A stretch of 64,000 bases of DNA from Tetracentron sinense (lineage: Eukaryota; Streptophyta; Magnoliopsida; Trochodendrales; Trochodendraceae), in assembly GCA_015143295.1 (NCBI GenBank), contig CM026566.1:8667072-8731071 (forward strand), in the 5' to 3' direction. The notes under the pieces were generated by a model. The model worked only from the letters and a program-made list of their open reading frames with translations. It was not told where the DNA came from and searched no databases. This document shows, one piece after another, positions 45,283 through 55,490 of the stretch (within the stretch, counting starts at the first letter, position 1; each line of letters begins with the position of its first letter). The translations under genes were made by a program, and so were the position numbers.

Positions 45283-45313
45283 GGGTAGGGCATATCCTAC
45301 GATATGTCATACC
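45283..45313 (+). other. CATATC/GATATG hairpin preceding the minisatellite
   Basis: GGTAGGGCATATC-CTAC-GATATGTCATACC, with outer pairs GGTA/TACC. In the truncated LTR at 4344-4374 the outer pairs are GATA/TATC: both sides changed together. Confidence 0.6.
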
Positions 45314-45350
45314 TGGCTCACAAGTTAAGCAAGGCAAGCAAGTAAGAATA

Positions 45351-45818
45351 ACTAGTGTGTTCCGTTCCACCATAGTCCGAGCACTAGTCAAGTCAAGTAA
45401 GGAGGCTAATGTGTTCCGTTCCATTATAGTCCGGGCATTAGTCTAGTAAGATACTAATGTGTTCCGTTCAATCATAGTCCGGGCATTAGTAAGCAAAAGC
45501 AACTAGTGTGTTCCGTTCTACCATAGTCTGGGCACTAGTCAAGGCAAGGCAAGAAGACTAATGTGTTCCGTTCCATTATAGTCCGGGCATTAGTCAAGCA
45601 AGAATAACTAGTGTGTTCCGTTCCACCATAGTCCGGGCACTAGTCAAGTCAAGAAACGAGGCTAATGTGTTCTGTTCCCTTATAGTCCGGGCATTAGTTG
45701 AGCATGACAAGAACCTAGTACGTTCGTCCATTTCATAGTTTGGGTACTGGTTAAACAAGACAAGCAAGAATAACAAGAACCTAGTATGTCCGTCCATTTC
45801 ATAGTTCGGGTACTAGCT
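45351..45818 (+). repeat. LTR minisatellite with ACTAGTG..CACTAGT and ACTAATG..CATTAGT units
   Basis: Nine units have a shared middle (GTTCCGTTC..ATAGTCCGGG) between arms that always match: ACTAGTG with CACTAGT, or (A/G)CTAATG with CATTAGT. The last two have CCTAGTAC with GTACTGG and CCTAGTAT with GTACTAG. Confidence 0.85.
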
Positions 45819-46526
45819 ATACAGGAACAAAACAAGGCATGTGTGATTCCCACGATACAAGAATAAGACAAGAATAAGTTGTAAATACGGCAAGCAAGTT
45901 TTGGAAACCACAAAAAGTATTTTCAAGAATAAGTCATTACTTTTGAATACGAATTTACAATGCGTAAGTTAAAATATGATGTTCATGATTTACTTTACAT
46001 TGTTATGTTGTTTTAGCTTCTGCACTCTGATTATGTATCTTTTGGATGAACTGTATCTTGTGTTACATATTAATGTTATTACTTTTGTCAGTTAGTAGCT
46101 TGTACTCGCTGAGTATTCCATGCTCAGCCGTACTTTTATGTCGGCAAGTACACTATACAACATATGGACTGTGGTCCCTTGGACTGAGGCAGCTCAAGGA
46201 GAGTAGGAGGTTATTCGGATGGTTAGCCAGATGTTAGGGTGGCCATTGGCCATGGGTTGGGATGAGAGAGAGAGAAATGTATTTTGGGATTTCCTTTTGG
46301 GGATTTTTCATGTGAGCTTGAGTGGGTAACTCAAGCATTTGCACCCTTGTGATTATTTTATTTTATTCAGTCATTGTTTTATGTTGACACTTGGAATTAC
46401 ATTTATGTTAAAGAAAATTTTTTGATCACTATTTGGCATACCTTGTATACTCTTTGTAGGATTGATTAAGGTTAAGTCACGTCGGCAAAGTATCCTAACA
46501 CCTAGGGGGTATTTTGGGGCGTGACA

Positions 46527-47191
46527 AAATCCATTGCCACTGTTGTTTATAAAGGGAAAAGGTTTGGAGAATAACTAGGGTCTATCAGCACCCTTTTTGC
46601 ATTGATGGAGTTTATTAACACCGTAACATAAAGTGGTTTGTTGTGAGTAGTTAGTGAAACTCTCATATCATCGAAGGTGAAGAATACAGCTTGAACTTCC
46701 TGCATTAGTTTTCTTGTTGCAGAATAAGCAAGGAAACAATGCTCTGAATGAGGTTCTGCAACCACTGTCAGAGCCGTGGTTGAAGCAATTCTTGCCGCCT
46801 TTGAGAAATGCATTTGACCATAAAAATTCTTGAACTTTGAACTCTGTGAAAGAGTTTCTATCGTTGAATGAGTATCAGGGACTTCCTCCCTTTCAACTTC
46901 CATATCTGTCATACTTCCTGGGTGGTGACTAACCATAGCAACCACATCTTTCCCCTTGTGGTTTGGTAGGGGATCTTGATGAACAGATCCCTCGACATTG
47001 GTTGCCATTTTCAGATGTCCAGTAGCTATTTTATCATTGAAAATACATCGTAGAGTGTACCACTCCTTTGTTGAATGAAATAGTGTCTGATGGTACACAC
47101 AATATTTGTCGCTTTCTTTCTCCTCTTCCATAGGCTTCTGGAAAGGCGTTGGTAAATACAAAACTCCATCAAAAATCCACATTAAAGTTCA
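46527..47191 (-). pseudogene. gag: Tat-type gypsy gag C-terminus and protease start
   Basis: A 211-residue open stretch at 46547-47182. KYCVYHQTLFHSTKEWYTLR is the degenerate Tat-type zinc finger (the usual C of E-C-x-x-L is W). About 140 residues later comes the protease entry, HNKPLYVTVLINSINAKRVL, then IDPSYSPN where D-G-G-S-S is expected, so the catalytic motif is lost. The N-terminal gag, the PBS and the 5' LTR of this element are missing: at 47192 SIRE element 2 starts. Confidence 0.8.
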
Positions 47192-47589
47192 TGTTTTAGT
47201 GTTGGCCTATTCCGTTGTCAAAACAGTGAATCTAGTGTGACTTGTGTCATTGCCTACAAGCGTCCAAGTCAAGTGAAGATGAAGACTGAAGAAGATCAGC
47301 TGAAGACATTAACATCATAGCCTTCATTTCACTCATAGGATGGTAAGTGACCTAGATATCATGTTACCTTAGGTGGAAACTATCTTAGAATAATCATATG
47401 AACCTTAGGTGACTAGATATGTAACCTTAAGAGTGTTAGAGGATCTTAAAAACCAAGGTACCTTGTAAGAAGCATATCTCATTGACCGTAGCTCCAATTT
47501 TGCTCCATAATATATCAAATCGATCGTATTGAAAAGATATACAACTTTTGTGAAGAAAGCAGAGAAAAAATTGAGTTTTTGAAAGTAAA

Positions 47590-47747
47590 TTGACCGAATC
47601 ATGATCGGGTCAACCCACTCTACCCCAAGATTTTTATGGGGAAATAGTCCAGCGAGCAACAAAATATTGGGTCGACTCAAAGGGCCACTTCAGTCGACCG
47701 AACTACCTCATTGGGTCAACCCAATCCAAGCTTGGTCGACCCGCTTT
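47590..47747 (+). promoter_or_regulatory. GGGTCGACCC-type motif array in U3
   Basis: About six variants of GGGTCGACCC or GGGTCAACCC flank a box reading ATGGGGAAATAGTCCAGCGAG-like sequence at 47635-47656, about 60 bp before a decayed TATA box. Confidence 0.6.
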
Positions 47748-47803
47748 CCTTTTAGACTGTTTCTAATTCCGATTTTTCCTTTCTAAAAGCTATTTTGAGT
47801 TGC

Positions 47804-47813
47804 TCTATTTATT
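47804..47813 (+). promoter_or_regulatory. Decayed TATA box
   Basis: CTATTTATTA stands where the related LTR has CTATAAATAC. Confidence 0.4.
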
Positions 47814-48554
47814 AGAACATTGCTAGTCTGTGATAAGGGACTTGTAGAGAGTTTAGAGAGAGTTTTTAAAGGATTATTAGGGTTCCCCCAACCCATTCTC
47901 CTCTCCTCTTCCACCCTACAGATTGCAAGCCATTGAATGCTTCATTCTTGCTTGCTTGGGTATTCCTATTTCTTGGAATCCAACTAGGGATTGTTTGATA
48001 ATCAACCATCAACCTATTCAGAAAAGAACAAATTGGTCGGAGTGCTTCATAGCCTTTATGAAGGAGAACGATCTGAGGAGGATAGTGGTTGTGTGATTTG
48101 GTCAGTGGAATTCGAAGCCGTTATTGATGGAGATCGATCGTGGAGATCGTAGTTGTCAAGACACAAGAGAAGAACAGGCTACTGTGGTAGATTGCGAGTT
48201 TTGGGAGATCGTGATTACTTATTGAGACGTGGAGGACTAACCGTGGATCGAGGAAGTCGAGTCCTATTTGGGTGAGGTTTGAGTCTGTAAGTATCTGGTA
48301 CTTTATCTTAGTGGATTCTCATTGCTGGACTAGGTCCCGTGGTTTTTCCCGTAAGAGTTTACACGTAAAAATTGCTTGTGTTGTGGTTTGCTTGTTTCCT
48401 TTATTCCGTACTTTAAGTTTATCATCCCTTAATTAATAATTTGATTGTATAATCTTAAAAAGGGTAGATAGACTTATAGGGAAACCTAACCATCCCCTTG
48501 AATTTGTGAGTTCTCAACTCAAACATTGATTTGAGGTTCACAAGATTTTTCAAT

Positions 48555-48566
48555 TAGTGTCAGAGC
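48555..48566 (+). other. Primer binding site of SIRE element 2
   Basis: TAGTGTCAGAGC, two G-to-A changes from the tRNA-iMet PBS TGGTATCAGAGC (counting the variant at position 5 as A/G), two bases after the LTR. Confidence 0.65.
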
Positions 48567-48616
48567 GGGTTCACTAATTTTTTAGTGCGATCTTATTCTT
48601 ATCTATAGAGAAGGAG

Positions 48617-50062
48617 CATCTATCTCTTGTCCTCCATTATTTGATGGAAATAATTATGCCTATTGGAAAGCTCGTATGAGAGCCTTTCTAAAATCTTTAG
48701 ATGAGAGAGTATGGATCACTATTGAACAAGGTTAGACCCATCCAATAAAGGCCATAGATGACCAGACCATTCCTAAGCCTTCTACTGAATGGACCAATGC
48801 AGATCTTGAAAGATGTAGATGGAATAATAAAGGTCTTAATGCAATCTTCACTGCTGTCACACCCGAAGAATTTCGACGTATTTCTAAATGTGACACTTCG
48901 AATGAAACGTGGGATATTGTTCAAATTACCCATGAATGGACTACAACTGTCAAGATCTCCAAACTTCAAATATTGACCTCTAAGTTTGAAAAGTTGATGA
49001 TGGATGATAATGAAACTTTTGACAATTTTTATGCTAATCTGAGTGACATTGTCAATTCTAGTTTCAATCTAGGGGAAAGAATTTTTGAGTCCAAAATTAT
49101 TAGAAAAATTTTGAGATCTTTACCTGAGAGATTTTGATCGAAGGTTACTGCCATCGAAGAGAGCAAAAATGTTGATGCTCTCAAATCAAAGAGTTGGTTG
49201 GTTCTCTCCAAACCTATGAGTTAATTCTGAACCCATCTAAGAAACCAAAATCTATTATCTTGAAATCTGTCAAGGAATCCATAGATGGTTTAGATAATGA
49301 CTCTGAGAATGATGAAAAAGAGTTGACTTTATTTATAAAGAAATTCAGAAGATATTTGAAATTTAATAAGAGATTTAATCCGAAAGGACAAAAATCTTTT
49401 GAGAAGTCTAAATCCAAGTACTTTGAAAATAAGAAACATCTTAAAAGTGCAGACATAAAATCCCAAGGTGTTCAATGCTATTAATGCCAAGGCTATGACC
49501 ATATTGCCACTGAGTGCTCTAATAAGAAAAGATTTAAGGGCAAGGCAAGAGATGACAGTGAATCTGAGTCTCAGGAATCAGATGGTTCTTCTTGTGAGAA
49601 GACTAGGGGTTATATGACCTTCACTACATCCTTATCTGGGGTTGAAGAATCTTCTTCAAATGCTGTGAGTAACCGATACCATAGTGATGGTGAGGATGAT
49701 GAAGCGAGTCAGAATGACTCAGAGTCTGAAGGAGACCTCGAGGCAGCCTATGATGAGCTGTTTGAGGGATGCCTAAACCTGAAAAAGGCTCAGTTTTCCA
49801 TGTCCAATAAGGTAAAATCAATTAGAATGAAAAGAGATTCCTTAGAATAAGTGGCTTCAGGTTTGAAAGCTCTTGTGTTACAGCTTGAGAAAGAGAAGGC
49901 TTCCTCCTTGTCAAGTCTCAGCTTCTTGAATCTAATTTGCATGTTTGTCTTGATGAAAAGACAAGTCTTGAAATCAAGTTGGCTGATCTTGAGCAAAATT
50001 AGAGGTGTGGAGATGTGAAGGGAACTTCATCAACCTCAAACACTGAACCTAGTGATAAAAGG
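48617..50062 (+). pseudogene. gag: SIRE-type copia gag (element 2), broken
   Basis: It parallels the gag of element 1 over its whole length. It starts near CPPLFDGNNYAYWKARMRAF; the exact initiator is unclear. Frame-breaking changes: TAG for TGG after TIEQG near 48734, TGA for CGA after LPERF near 49136, an indel near 49190, and TAA in the first zinc knuckle (CY-stop-CQGYDHIATEC) near 49483. The acidic linker and the C-terminal coiled coil (about 49614-49850) are readable. Element D inserted at 50063, just after the codons for PSDKR, and cut off the second zinc knuckle. Compared with element 1, its decay is independent: none of the stops is shared. Confidence 0.85.
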
Positions 50063-50720
50063 TGTTGGCCAGGTAATGACCCTAAAGGGGGGGTGAATAG
50101 GGTCTAAGGCAGATTTTTAAAAATTAAAAGTATGAACTACAAGTTGAAAGAGCGGAATAGAGTATAATATGCAACAAGATAAAACAATGGAATATTAAAA
50201 GAGAGAGAAGAGATAAGAAGAGTGCAAACTCAAGATTTGTTCTAGAGGTTCAGCAAAACAGCCTACTCCCCTCCTCAGCTTCCAGCTAAAGGATTCACCA
50301 CGATTCCTTAATCGTACAGGCTCCTTCACAGGTGGAGTCCAAACCCTTACAATCTCTCTTTACAGGTCGAGATATCACCTTTCAAGCTCTCCTTTAGGTC
50401 GAGCTGAAACCTTTCAAGAGTACAACCCTCTCTTGATATTGCTGAAGCAACAACTTCAGTGCAAGAATCCTGGATTCTTGACTACTTTCAATAAATAGGT
50501 TTTGGATTGAAAATCTGAATAGAAGGATCCTTAAATGAGCTGGATAAGAGTGAAATACAAACTCCAATAAAGTCTCTCAAAGAAAGTAGACTTGAATGAG
50601 CTCAAGAGAAACTTTTGGGATTTTCTAAGTGTGAGAGTGAGTGCAAATCAATAGCAATGAATGAGGGATCAATGGGAGTTATTGCAGTGATCGAGAGTTA
50701 ATATTCATTTATAAATGAAC

Positions 50721-50731
50721 TCTTTTTATAG
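50721..50731 (-). promoter_or_regulatory. TATA box of the element D LTR
   Basis: The minus strand reads CTATAAAAAGA, about 95 bp downstream of the motif array in the sense direction. Confidence 0.6.
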
Positions 50732-50824
50732 CATTTGATCCAATAGTGCCGTTGGGGAAGCATTAAATGCTTTTAGGTCCGTTACAAACTAGCCGTTACA
50801 GAAAATTTTCTGTTTCAGACATGA

Positions 50825-51037
50825 TTTCGTCGACGAGGTGGAGTTCCCACTTGAGTTCGTCGCCGAATTCAAAAGACAGAATTGGATTTCAAAAAAATCC
50901 TGAAACGACTTCGTCGCTGAATCTTAACCCAACCAAAGATTTCGTCGACGAATTCATGAGACAGAATAGACTTTTAAAAATTCTGTCATGACTTCGTCGC
51001 CGAATTCAATCTACCCAGATAATTCGTCGACGAATTC
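50825..51037 (-). promoter_or_regulatory. TTCGTCGACGAA motif array in U3 of element D
   Basis: Six copies of TTCGTCG(A/C/T)(C/T)GAA, three with the fully palindromic core TCGTCGACGA. Spacing is about 35-40 bp. Confidence 0.7.
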
Positions 51038-51557
51038 AGAGTAAAAACTATGAATTCAGTCTAGGATCAGATCGAAGGGATTTGATTGATTTCCTAGGTC
51101 AATTAGCTATCTTTTTATCATATTTTTATGATTCATTAGGGCCTTAAATTGATTTCAAAGGATGTCCTAGGCTCCTATGGTCAATCTATGGTTGTTGAGC
51201 TTATTCACTTCACCTTTCTTTTGAGGACTTTTTACATAAGTCCTATACATTCTCAGAATAATACATTTAGAAAAATGAGAGATAATCTTGGCTTGACTTG
51301 GGTCTTGTGATTTTGCATTTTGTCTTCAATGGTCTTGACTTGGACTAAGGTCTCTTCTTGAATCTTCATCTTGTATTGAGTTGAACTTCCTCTTGGATAA
51401 TTTTCATCATTTTTCATGATTGGAGTGCTATCAACTTATGTAATCTGAAATATTCACGCACTTAAATGGTTTCATTAGTACCAAATATTTTCATTTCATT
51501 GTTATGTTATGATCAAAATTATTAGGGGTACTCATGGTTGTAACCCTGAGGCCAACA

Positions 51558-51988
51558 ATCTCCCCCTTTTTGATGATGACATAACAATGTAATGAAATTG
51601 GGTTGAGCTCCCCCTCACGACATGTTTTTCATAAAAACTTTGAGGTAAGCTCCCCCTAAGCATATGCATTTGTAAAAATAATCAGAATTATAATTTAGAT
51701 GCATATTTATGATGAGTTAAAGGATATATCACCCTGGTTATGTACCAAGAAAAGTTCCACAAAGATAAGTTTCAATTTTAATTTCTCTTCACAACATATT
51801 AGATCCAGACAAGAATAGAATTGCATAAACGAAAGACATATTATGTGTGTACTGCCAAAGATGCAAAAAAAACATCATAATTCAAATGGTTCAAATATCA
51901 TTTCATTTATCAATCATCAATCATTGAATTTAAATTTTCATTACATTTCATATTTCTCCCCCTATGTCAACATCAAAAAAATAAAAAA
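51558..51988 (-). other. PPT and 3' untranslated region of element D
   Basis: In sense, AAAAAGGGGGAGAT (51558-51571) abuts the LTR. More purine runs of the same kind (TTAGGGGGAGC, GAGGGGGAGC, TAGGGGGAGAAA) lie at about 51648, 51606 and 51957. Such repeated tracts are typical of the SIRE 3' region. No coding sequence is visible. Confidence 0.65.
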
Positions 51989-52345
51989 TTACAGCCCATC
52001 TGCTTTCTGCTTTTTGATGAGGTCGACAACCTTTGAGAGGACATCTTCTGATGGCTCAGCTGGATCGGAGTCATCATGTGAGTCTGAGGAAGAGGAGGTG
52101 GAATCTGAGTCGGAAGGAAGGGAGATGATAGGGTAATCAGTAGCTTGACCCCTTTTGGAGGGGGTTACCTTCATTGGTCTCTTGCCTTTGGAAGAAGAGG
52201 GAGGCTGAGAAGGAGTGGCTCCACTAGCCAGACTCACCAGAAAATGATTCATTTTCTTCAACTCATTAGTGGCCCGCAAGGTAATGGAGGCAGCTATGGA
52301 GTCATGCTCTGTCATATCCAAAAGAAGCTTGCCTTGAGTTTTCAA
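51989..52345 (-). pseudogene. C-terminal part of the element D env-like protein
   Basis: 118 codons ending QKADGL and a stop, just before the PPT-rich 3' region. It contains a basic stretch (SSSKGKRPMKVTPSKRG) and an acidic serine run (SLPSDSDSTSSSSDSHDDSD). Both low-complexity tails fit the C-terminus of the reading that starts at 54079. It overlaps the preceding frame by a few codons through a frameshift at about 52345. Function is unknown; the env-like label rests on position at the 3' end of a SIRE-type element. Confidence 0.5.
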
Positions 52346-52760
52346 CTGAAGAGCTGATGATTACAATTCCTTGGATTGTCTTTGTGACCTTCTCCATTCG
52401 GATACTTTCTTCGGATTGTTCTGCCCCTAACCTATGAAGAAAGGAAGACACAGAGTCAACTCTATCTTTAATGACTGAGGTATCCATGTTAACTGTCCCT
52501 AAGACAGAGTAGGTGGCATTGGCACACTCTCTAAGATCATTATGCACCGTGGCAAGAGAAGACTGAACTGCCTTGGGGAGTTTGCTCATCTCAGGCTCAA
52601 GAGCTACAAATAGGGAGAGAGTAGAGGAATGGAGATTCTGAATAGTTTCCCTTGATTCGATTTGAATGGCTGTAAGCTTTTCCCTTGACTCTGTCATGAA
52701 GGAGAGTAGGGATGCTCTAATTTCCTCTTGAAAAGCCTGCTGGCTCATCCTCATTTCCAA
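52302..52760 (-). pseudogene. Coiled-coil segment of the element D env-like protein
   Basis: 152 codons, rich in heptad patterns (SLLSFMTESREKLTAIQIES, and LRECANATYSVLGTVNMDTS) and likely to form a coiled coil. It lies between the conserved domain at 53034-53807 and the acidic tail. The 52761-53033 interval joins it to the upstream domain in a broken frame. Predicted coiled coils are common in SIRE env-like proteins. I see no transmembrane segment. Confidence 0.5.
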
Positions 52761-53033
52761 CTGAAACTATTCCAAGCTGGAAGACATGGAGGCAATCTGC
52801 CCTGCCATGATGTTCAGCTGCTCATCTGAAGCTGCTGGCTTGCTAGGCACCTCATAGAACTGACCAGGGTCCTCATAGTGAGGAGACATCTATCTATGAG
52901 AGCTCTCTGGATCTCTCCAGCATCCACGAAATCAAACCATTCAGGCAACTCATTTCTGGGGTGCTGCTCACCCTGAAGCTCATCTGCAGGATCCTCTTCT
53001 GTACTAACTGCTGCTCAGCCTAGGGTTCCTCCT

Positions 53034-53807
53034 CTAGCACTGATGCTTGCTGTTGCTCAGCCTAAAGATCTGTTGTGGGGCAGATGAAGAGGAAGGAATA
53101 AATGAAGAGGGAGCAGACAAAGGTATAGATGGAGTATGAATACGAACCGGAGTACTGGAAGGAAGGGAGGAGGATTGAGAAGCAGAGGGTTTGGAAGTCC
53201 AAACCTTCTGGGAGTCATTCCAGATATAGCCCATTCTTTGAATGGTTGCTTTGCTATAAATAGAGGAATCATCAGGGGTGACAATATCTATCTGATAGGC
53301 TAAAGGAACATTGAAGTATTTAAAGATTTTAGTCAGAGCCTGACCAAAAAGGAGACACCCTGATTTTCTCTTGAATGCATCATCCATACAATGGACAATG
53401 ATGTAGGAGAGATCAATGGGTGTGGTGGTTAGGATGCACCACATAAGGAATACATCGAAGTAGGTGAGATACTCCCTACCACCAGCCCTGGGAACTAGGT
53501 TATAGGTGATTATGTGATGAATCAATCTAGCAGAGAGAGTAAGATCTTTAACCTTAGGTTGAAAAGGAGAGGTGAAATCTTGGTTTATGCACATCATTTT
53601 CAGTGCTTCAACCACATCAAATCCTTCATGACTGGTCCACTGACTATTCACAAAAGTTTGAAGGGTACACTGAGGGATTTTCAAAATTGAGGGCAATTGA
53701 TTTAAATGAAAAGAAATGTTTTTACCTAAGACAAATGAGGTAATAAGAGATTCGGATTGTTTGAAATGGAAGTGAGTGTAAAAGAGTTTAACCAACTCAG
53801 GAAACAT
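53034..53807 (-). pseudogene. Putative plant transposon protein domain of element D
   Basis: 257 codons. The block around LIHHIITYNLVPRAGGREYL, FDVFLMWCILTTTPIDLSYI and IQRMGYIWNDSQKVWTSKP resembles what databases call the putative plant transposon protein domain. From memory this domain is found in SIRE-type 3' ORFs and in many mis-annotated plant genes. A serine/proline-rich tail follows (residues about 215-250). It is joined to the 53819-54079 segment by small indels near 53810 and breaks again at 53034. Its biochemical role is not known to me. Confidence 0.6.
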
Positions 53808-53818
53808 GGTTCGTTAGA

Positions 53819-54079
53819 TTAAAGAAATGTATCCCATTTTAGGGCAGAAAAGAGGGTTTTTATGGGTTCGAGCCCATAGGCATCAAGACTAATGAAATTG
53901 ACAACTTTACCGTACAGAGGAGAACGAGAGAGGAATTTTTCTTTGAATAATTTCTCATACTTTGCTTCCTTGAACTTTGCTGGGACTGGAGTTGAACTTG
54001 AGGCCGGTTCTTTTCCTTTGTCGGTTCGGGATTTCTTCTTTGGTGGCTCCACCGATGCATTCTTCATTCTAGGAGGCAT
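53819..54079 (-). pseudogene. N-terminus of the element D env-like ORF
   Basis: 86 codons starting MPPRMKNASVEPPKKKSRTD, the most credible initiator: it lies about 120 bp downstream of a TATA box and is followed by a basic, nuclear-signal-like stretch (PPKKKSRTDKGKEP). The conserved part begins at KYEKLFKEKFLSRSPLYGK and runs to a stop near 53819. The following domain continues in another frame. There is no signal peptide, so an extracellular envelope role is not supported by the sequence itself. Confidence 0.6.
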
Positions 54080-54197
54080 TTTCTGAGAGATTTTGAAAGA
54101 TTTGCTAGATCTTGGAACGAAGAAGGGTGCACGAGCAATGGAATAGGGACTTTGGAGGGAAAGATTAGGTATGAAAAAATGTGGATTTTTGGGGGTT

Positions 54198-54210
54198 ACT
54201 ATTTATACAC
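54198..54210 (-). promoter_or_regulatory. TATA box upstream of the env-like ORF
   Basis: The minus strand reads GTGTATAAATAGT, about 120 bp before the ORF start at 54079 and immediately after a motif array. Confidence 0.6.
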
Positions 54211-54218
54211 ACGACTCA

Positions 54219-54430
54219 ATTCGTCGCCAAAATCGGTTTCGTCCCTTAATTCGTCGCCGAAATTGAGTTGGGAGCTCTAATGTGTTTGATTTTGAAATGT
54301 CTTCGTTGACGAAATGGATGACTCATCCAGGTTCGTCGCCGAAATGGGTACAGAAAACATTCTGTTTTCTATATTTCCCAAAGATTCGTCGCTGAAATCA
54401 CGTCCTAGATTGAATTCGTCGCCGAATTCA
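54219..54430 (-). promoter_or_regulatory. Second TTCGTCGCCGAA motif array, internal to element D
   Basis: About seven copies of TTCGTCGCCGAA-type motifs, the same as in the D LTR, but embedded in sequence that does not otherwise match the LTR. With the TATA box at 54198 it looks like an internal promoter for the env-like ORF. Confidence 0.6.
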
Positions 54431-55212
54431 GTCCTGAATATAAAGAATTGATTTCTCTTTAGTTTTCTACTTGTTTTCCTATCGCGCTCCAAAATACCCC
54501 CTAGGAATTTAGGGATACTTTAGGCGTGACTAAAAGTACTTGCCAAACCATCCTATCAAGAACACGATAATTACAGTACTAAAACAATGATAATCAGAGT
54601 GCGGAAGCTAAACAAAAATGCGGAAGCGTAAACTAACTTTTTCATTTCTTCTATAGTTCTCAAATGGTATTCCAAGTTCACATATATACAAAAACATGTC
54701 TAAGTCTAAGGTGGAAAGGCCCACCTATCAAAATGTCACAACTACTCAAAAATCCCCTCACACTCTCCCCTCAACAGTAGTCAAGGTATGGCCACACGTC
54801 GAGGTCTCGATCCGCCTGAGACTGTAGTGGAATAGACGGCTCTCTCTCCTCTATGTACTCTTCCTCAACCCAAGGCTCCAGGTCGAGGGCTCCCTCAGTA
54901 CCTGCCGACATGAAACTACGGCTGAGCATAGAATACTCAGCGAGTACAAGCTACTAGCTAACCATAACAATAATAAACACGCAAAGAGTAATACAATACC
55001 AATCTTCAATTCAAGGCAATAGTAAAATCATAGAATTAAACAATATTAACCATGGAGCAATATTATCATCTTGATGTACGTGCATGGATGCAAAAACGCC
55101 GATAAAACTCATGCTTGAAAACTCATTTCCATATCTCGGATGCCTTATGGAAATCATGTATGCGTGCATGCATGAATGCCTTGTCATCATCTTGTAAACT
55201 TGCATCTTGTAA

Positions 55213-55490
55213 CTTGTGAGCCAGAGGCTAGCACCCGAATGTCCCTGAGCTGCCAACCTCCTTGATATATGGTTTTCTTGTGAGCCAGAGGCTAGTACCC
55301 GAATGTACCTGGGCTACCAACCTCCTTGACAATATGTGATTTTTATTACTTGTTTAGTTTTCTTGTGAGCCAGAGGCTAGTACCCGAATGTCCCTGGGCT
55401 ACCAACCTTCTTGACAATATGTGTTTTAGGGGTTTTCTTGTGAGCCAGAGGCTAGTACCCATATGTCCCTGGGCTACCAACCTCCTTGAC
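55213..55490 (-). repeat. LTR minisatellite, four units
   Basis: CTTGTGAGCCAGAGGCTAG..GGGCTACCAACCTCCTTGA units with spacers of unequal length, matching 62612-62888 one to one. Confidence 0.8.

Larger units (their letters stand above)
43405..46526 (+). repeat. Divergent Tekay-like solo LTR, 3.1 kb
   Basis: It starts TGTAGAGCCCCAGAAG and ends TTTTGGGGCGTGACA. The flanks are AAATT (43400-43404) and AAATC (46527-46531), a duplication with one mismatch. It is longer than the other Tekay LTRs and clearly diverged, but keeps the motif array, the CATATC hairpin, a hairpin minisatellite and the GCTGAG block. It split the protease region of the Tat-type element. Confidence 0.85.
47192..48552 (+). repeat. 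5' LTR of SIRE-type element 2
   Basis: 1361 bp, from TGTTTTAGTGTTGG to GATTTTTCA. It is related over its second half to 25602-26940. A PBS follows at once and gag begins shortly after. The left border is inferred from the match of its first 40 bp to the other LTR start, so it is less certain than the right one. Confidence 0.75.
50063..51557 (-). repeat. 3' LTR of SIRE-like element D
   Basis: 1495 bp with inverted termini TGTTGGCC (50063) and GGCCAACA (51557). In sense it starts TGTTGGCCTCAGGG right after a GGGGGAGAT PPT. The plus-strand left end reads CTAAAGGGGGGGTGAATAGG, which I associate with SIRE/Maximus LTR 3' ends. The target flank is AAAGG (50058-50062); the partner flank is not in the window or is lost. 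Confidence 0.85.

Noticed and set aside
53034-54079. A host gene encoding the putative plant transposon protein domain
   Set aside because: It lies between a SIRE-like LTR with PPT and the insertion of element C, is frame-broken, and ends at typical SIRE 3' purine tracts. It is better explained as the third ORF of element D.
54079-54479. The array and TATA box before the env-like ORF as a 5' LTR of element D
   Set aside because: Downstream of the TATA box the sequence does not match R-U5 of the D 3' LTR, there is no LTR end or PBS before the ORF, and the ORF starts only about 120 bp on.
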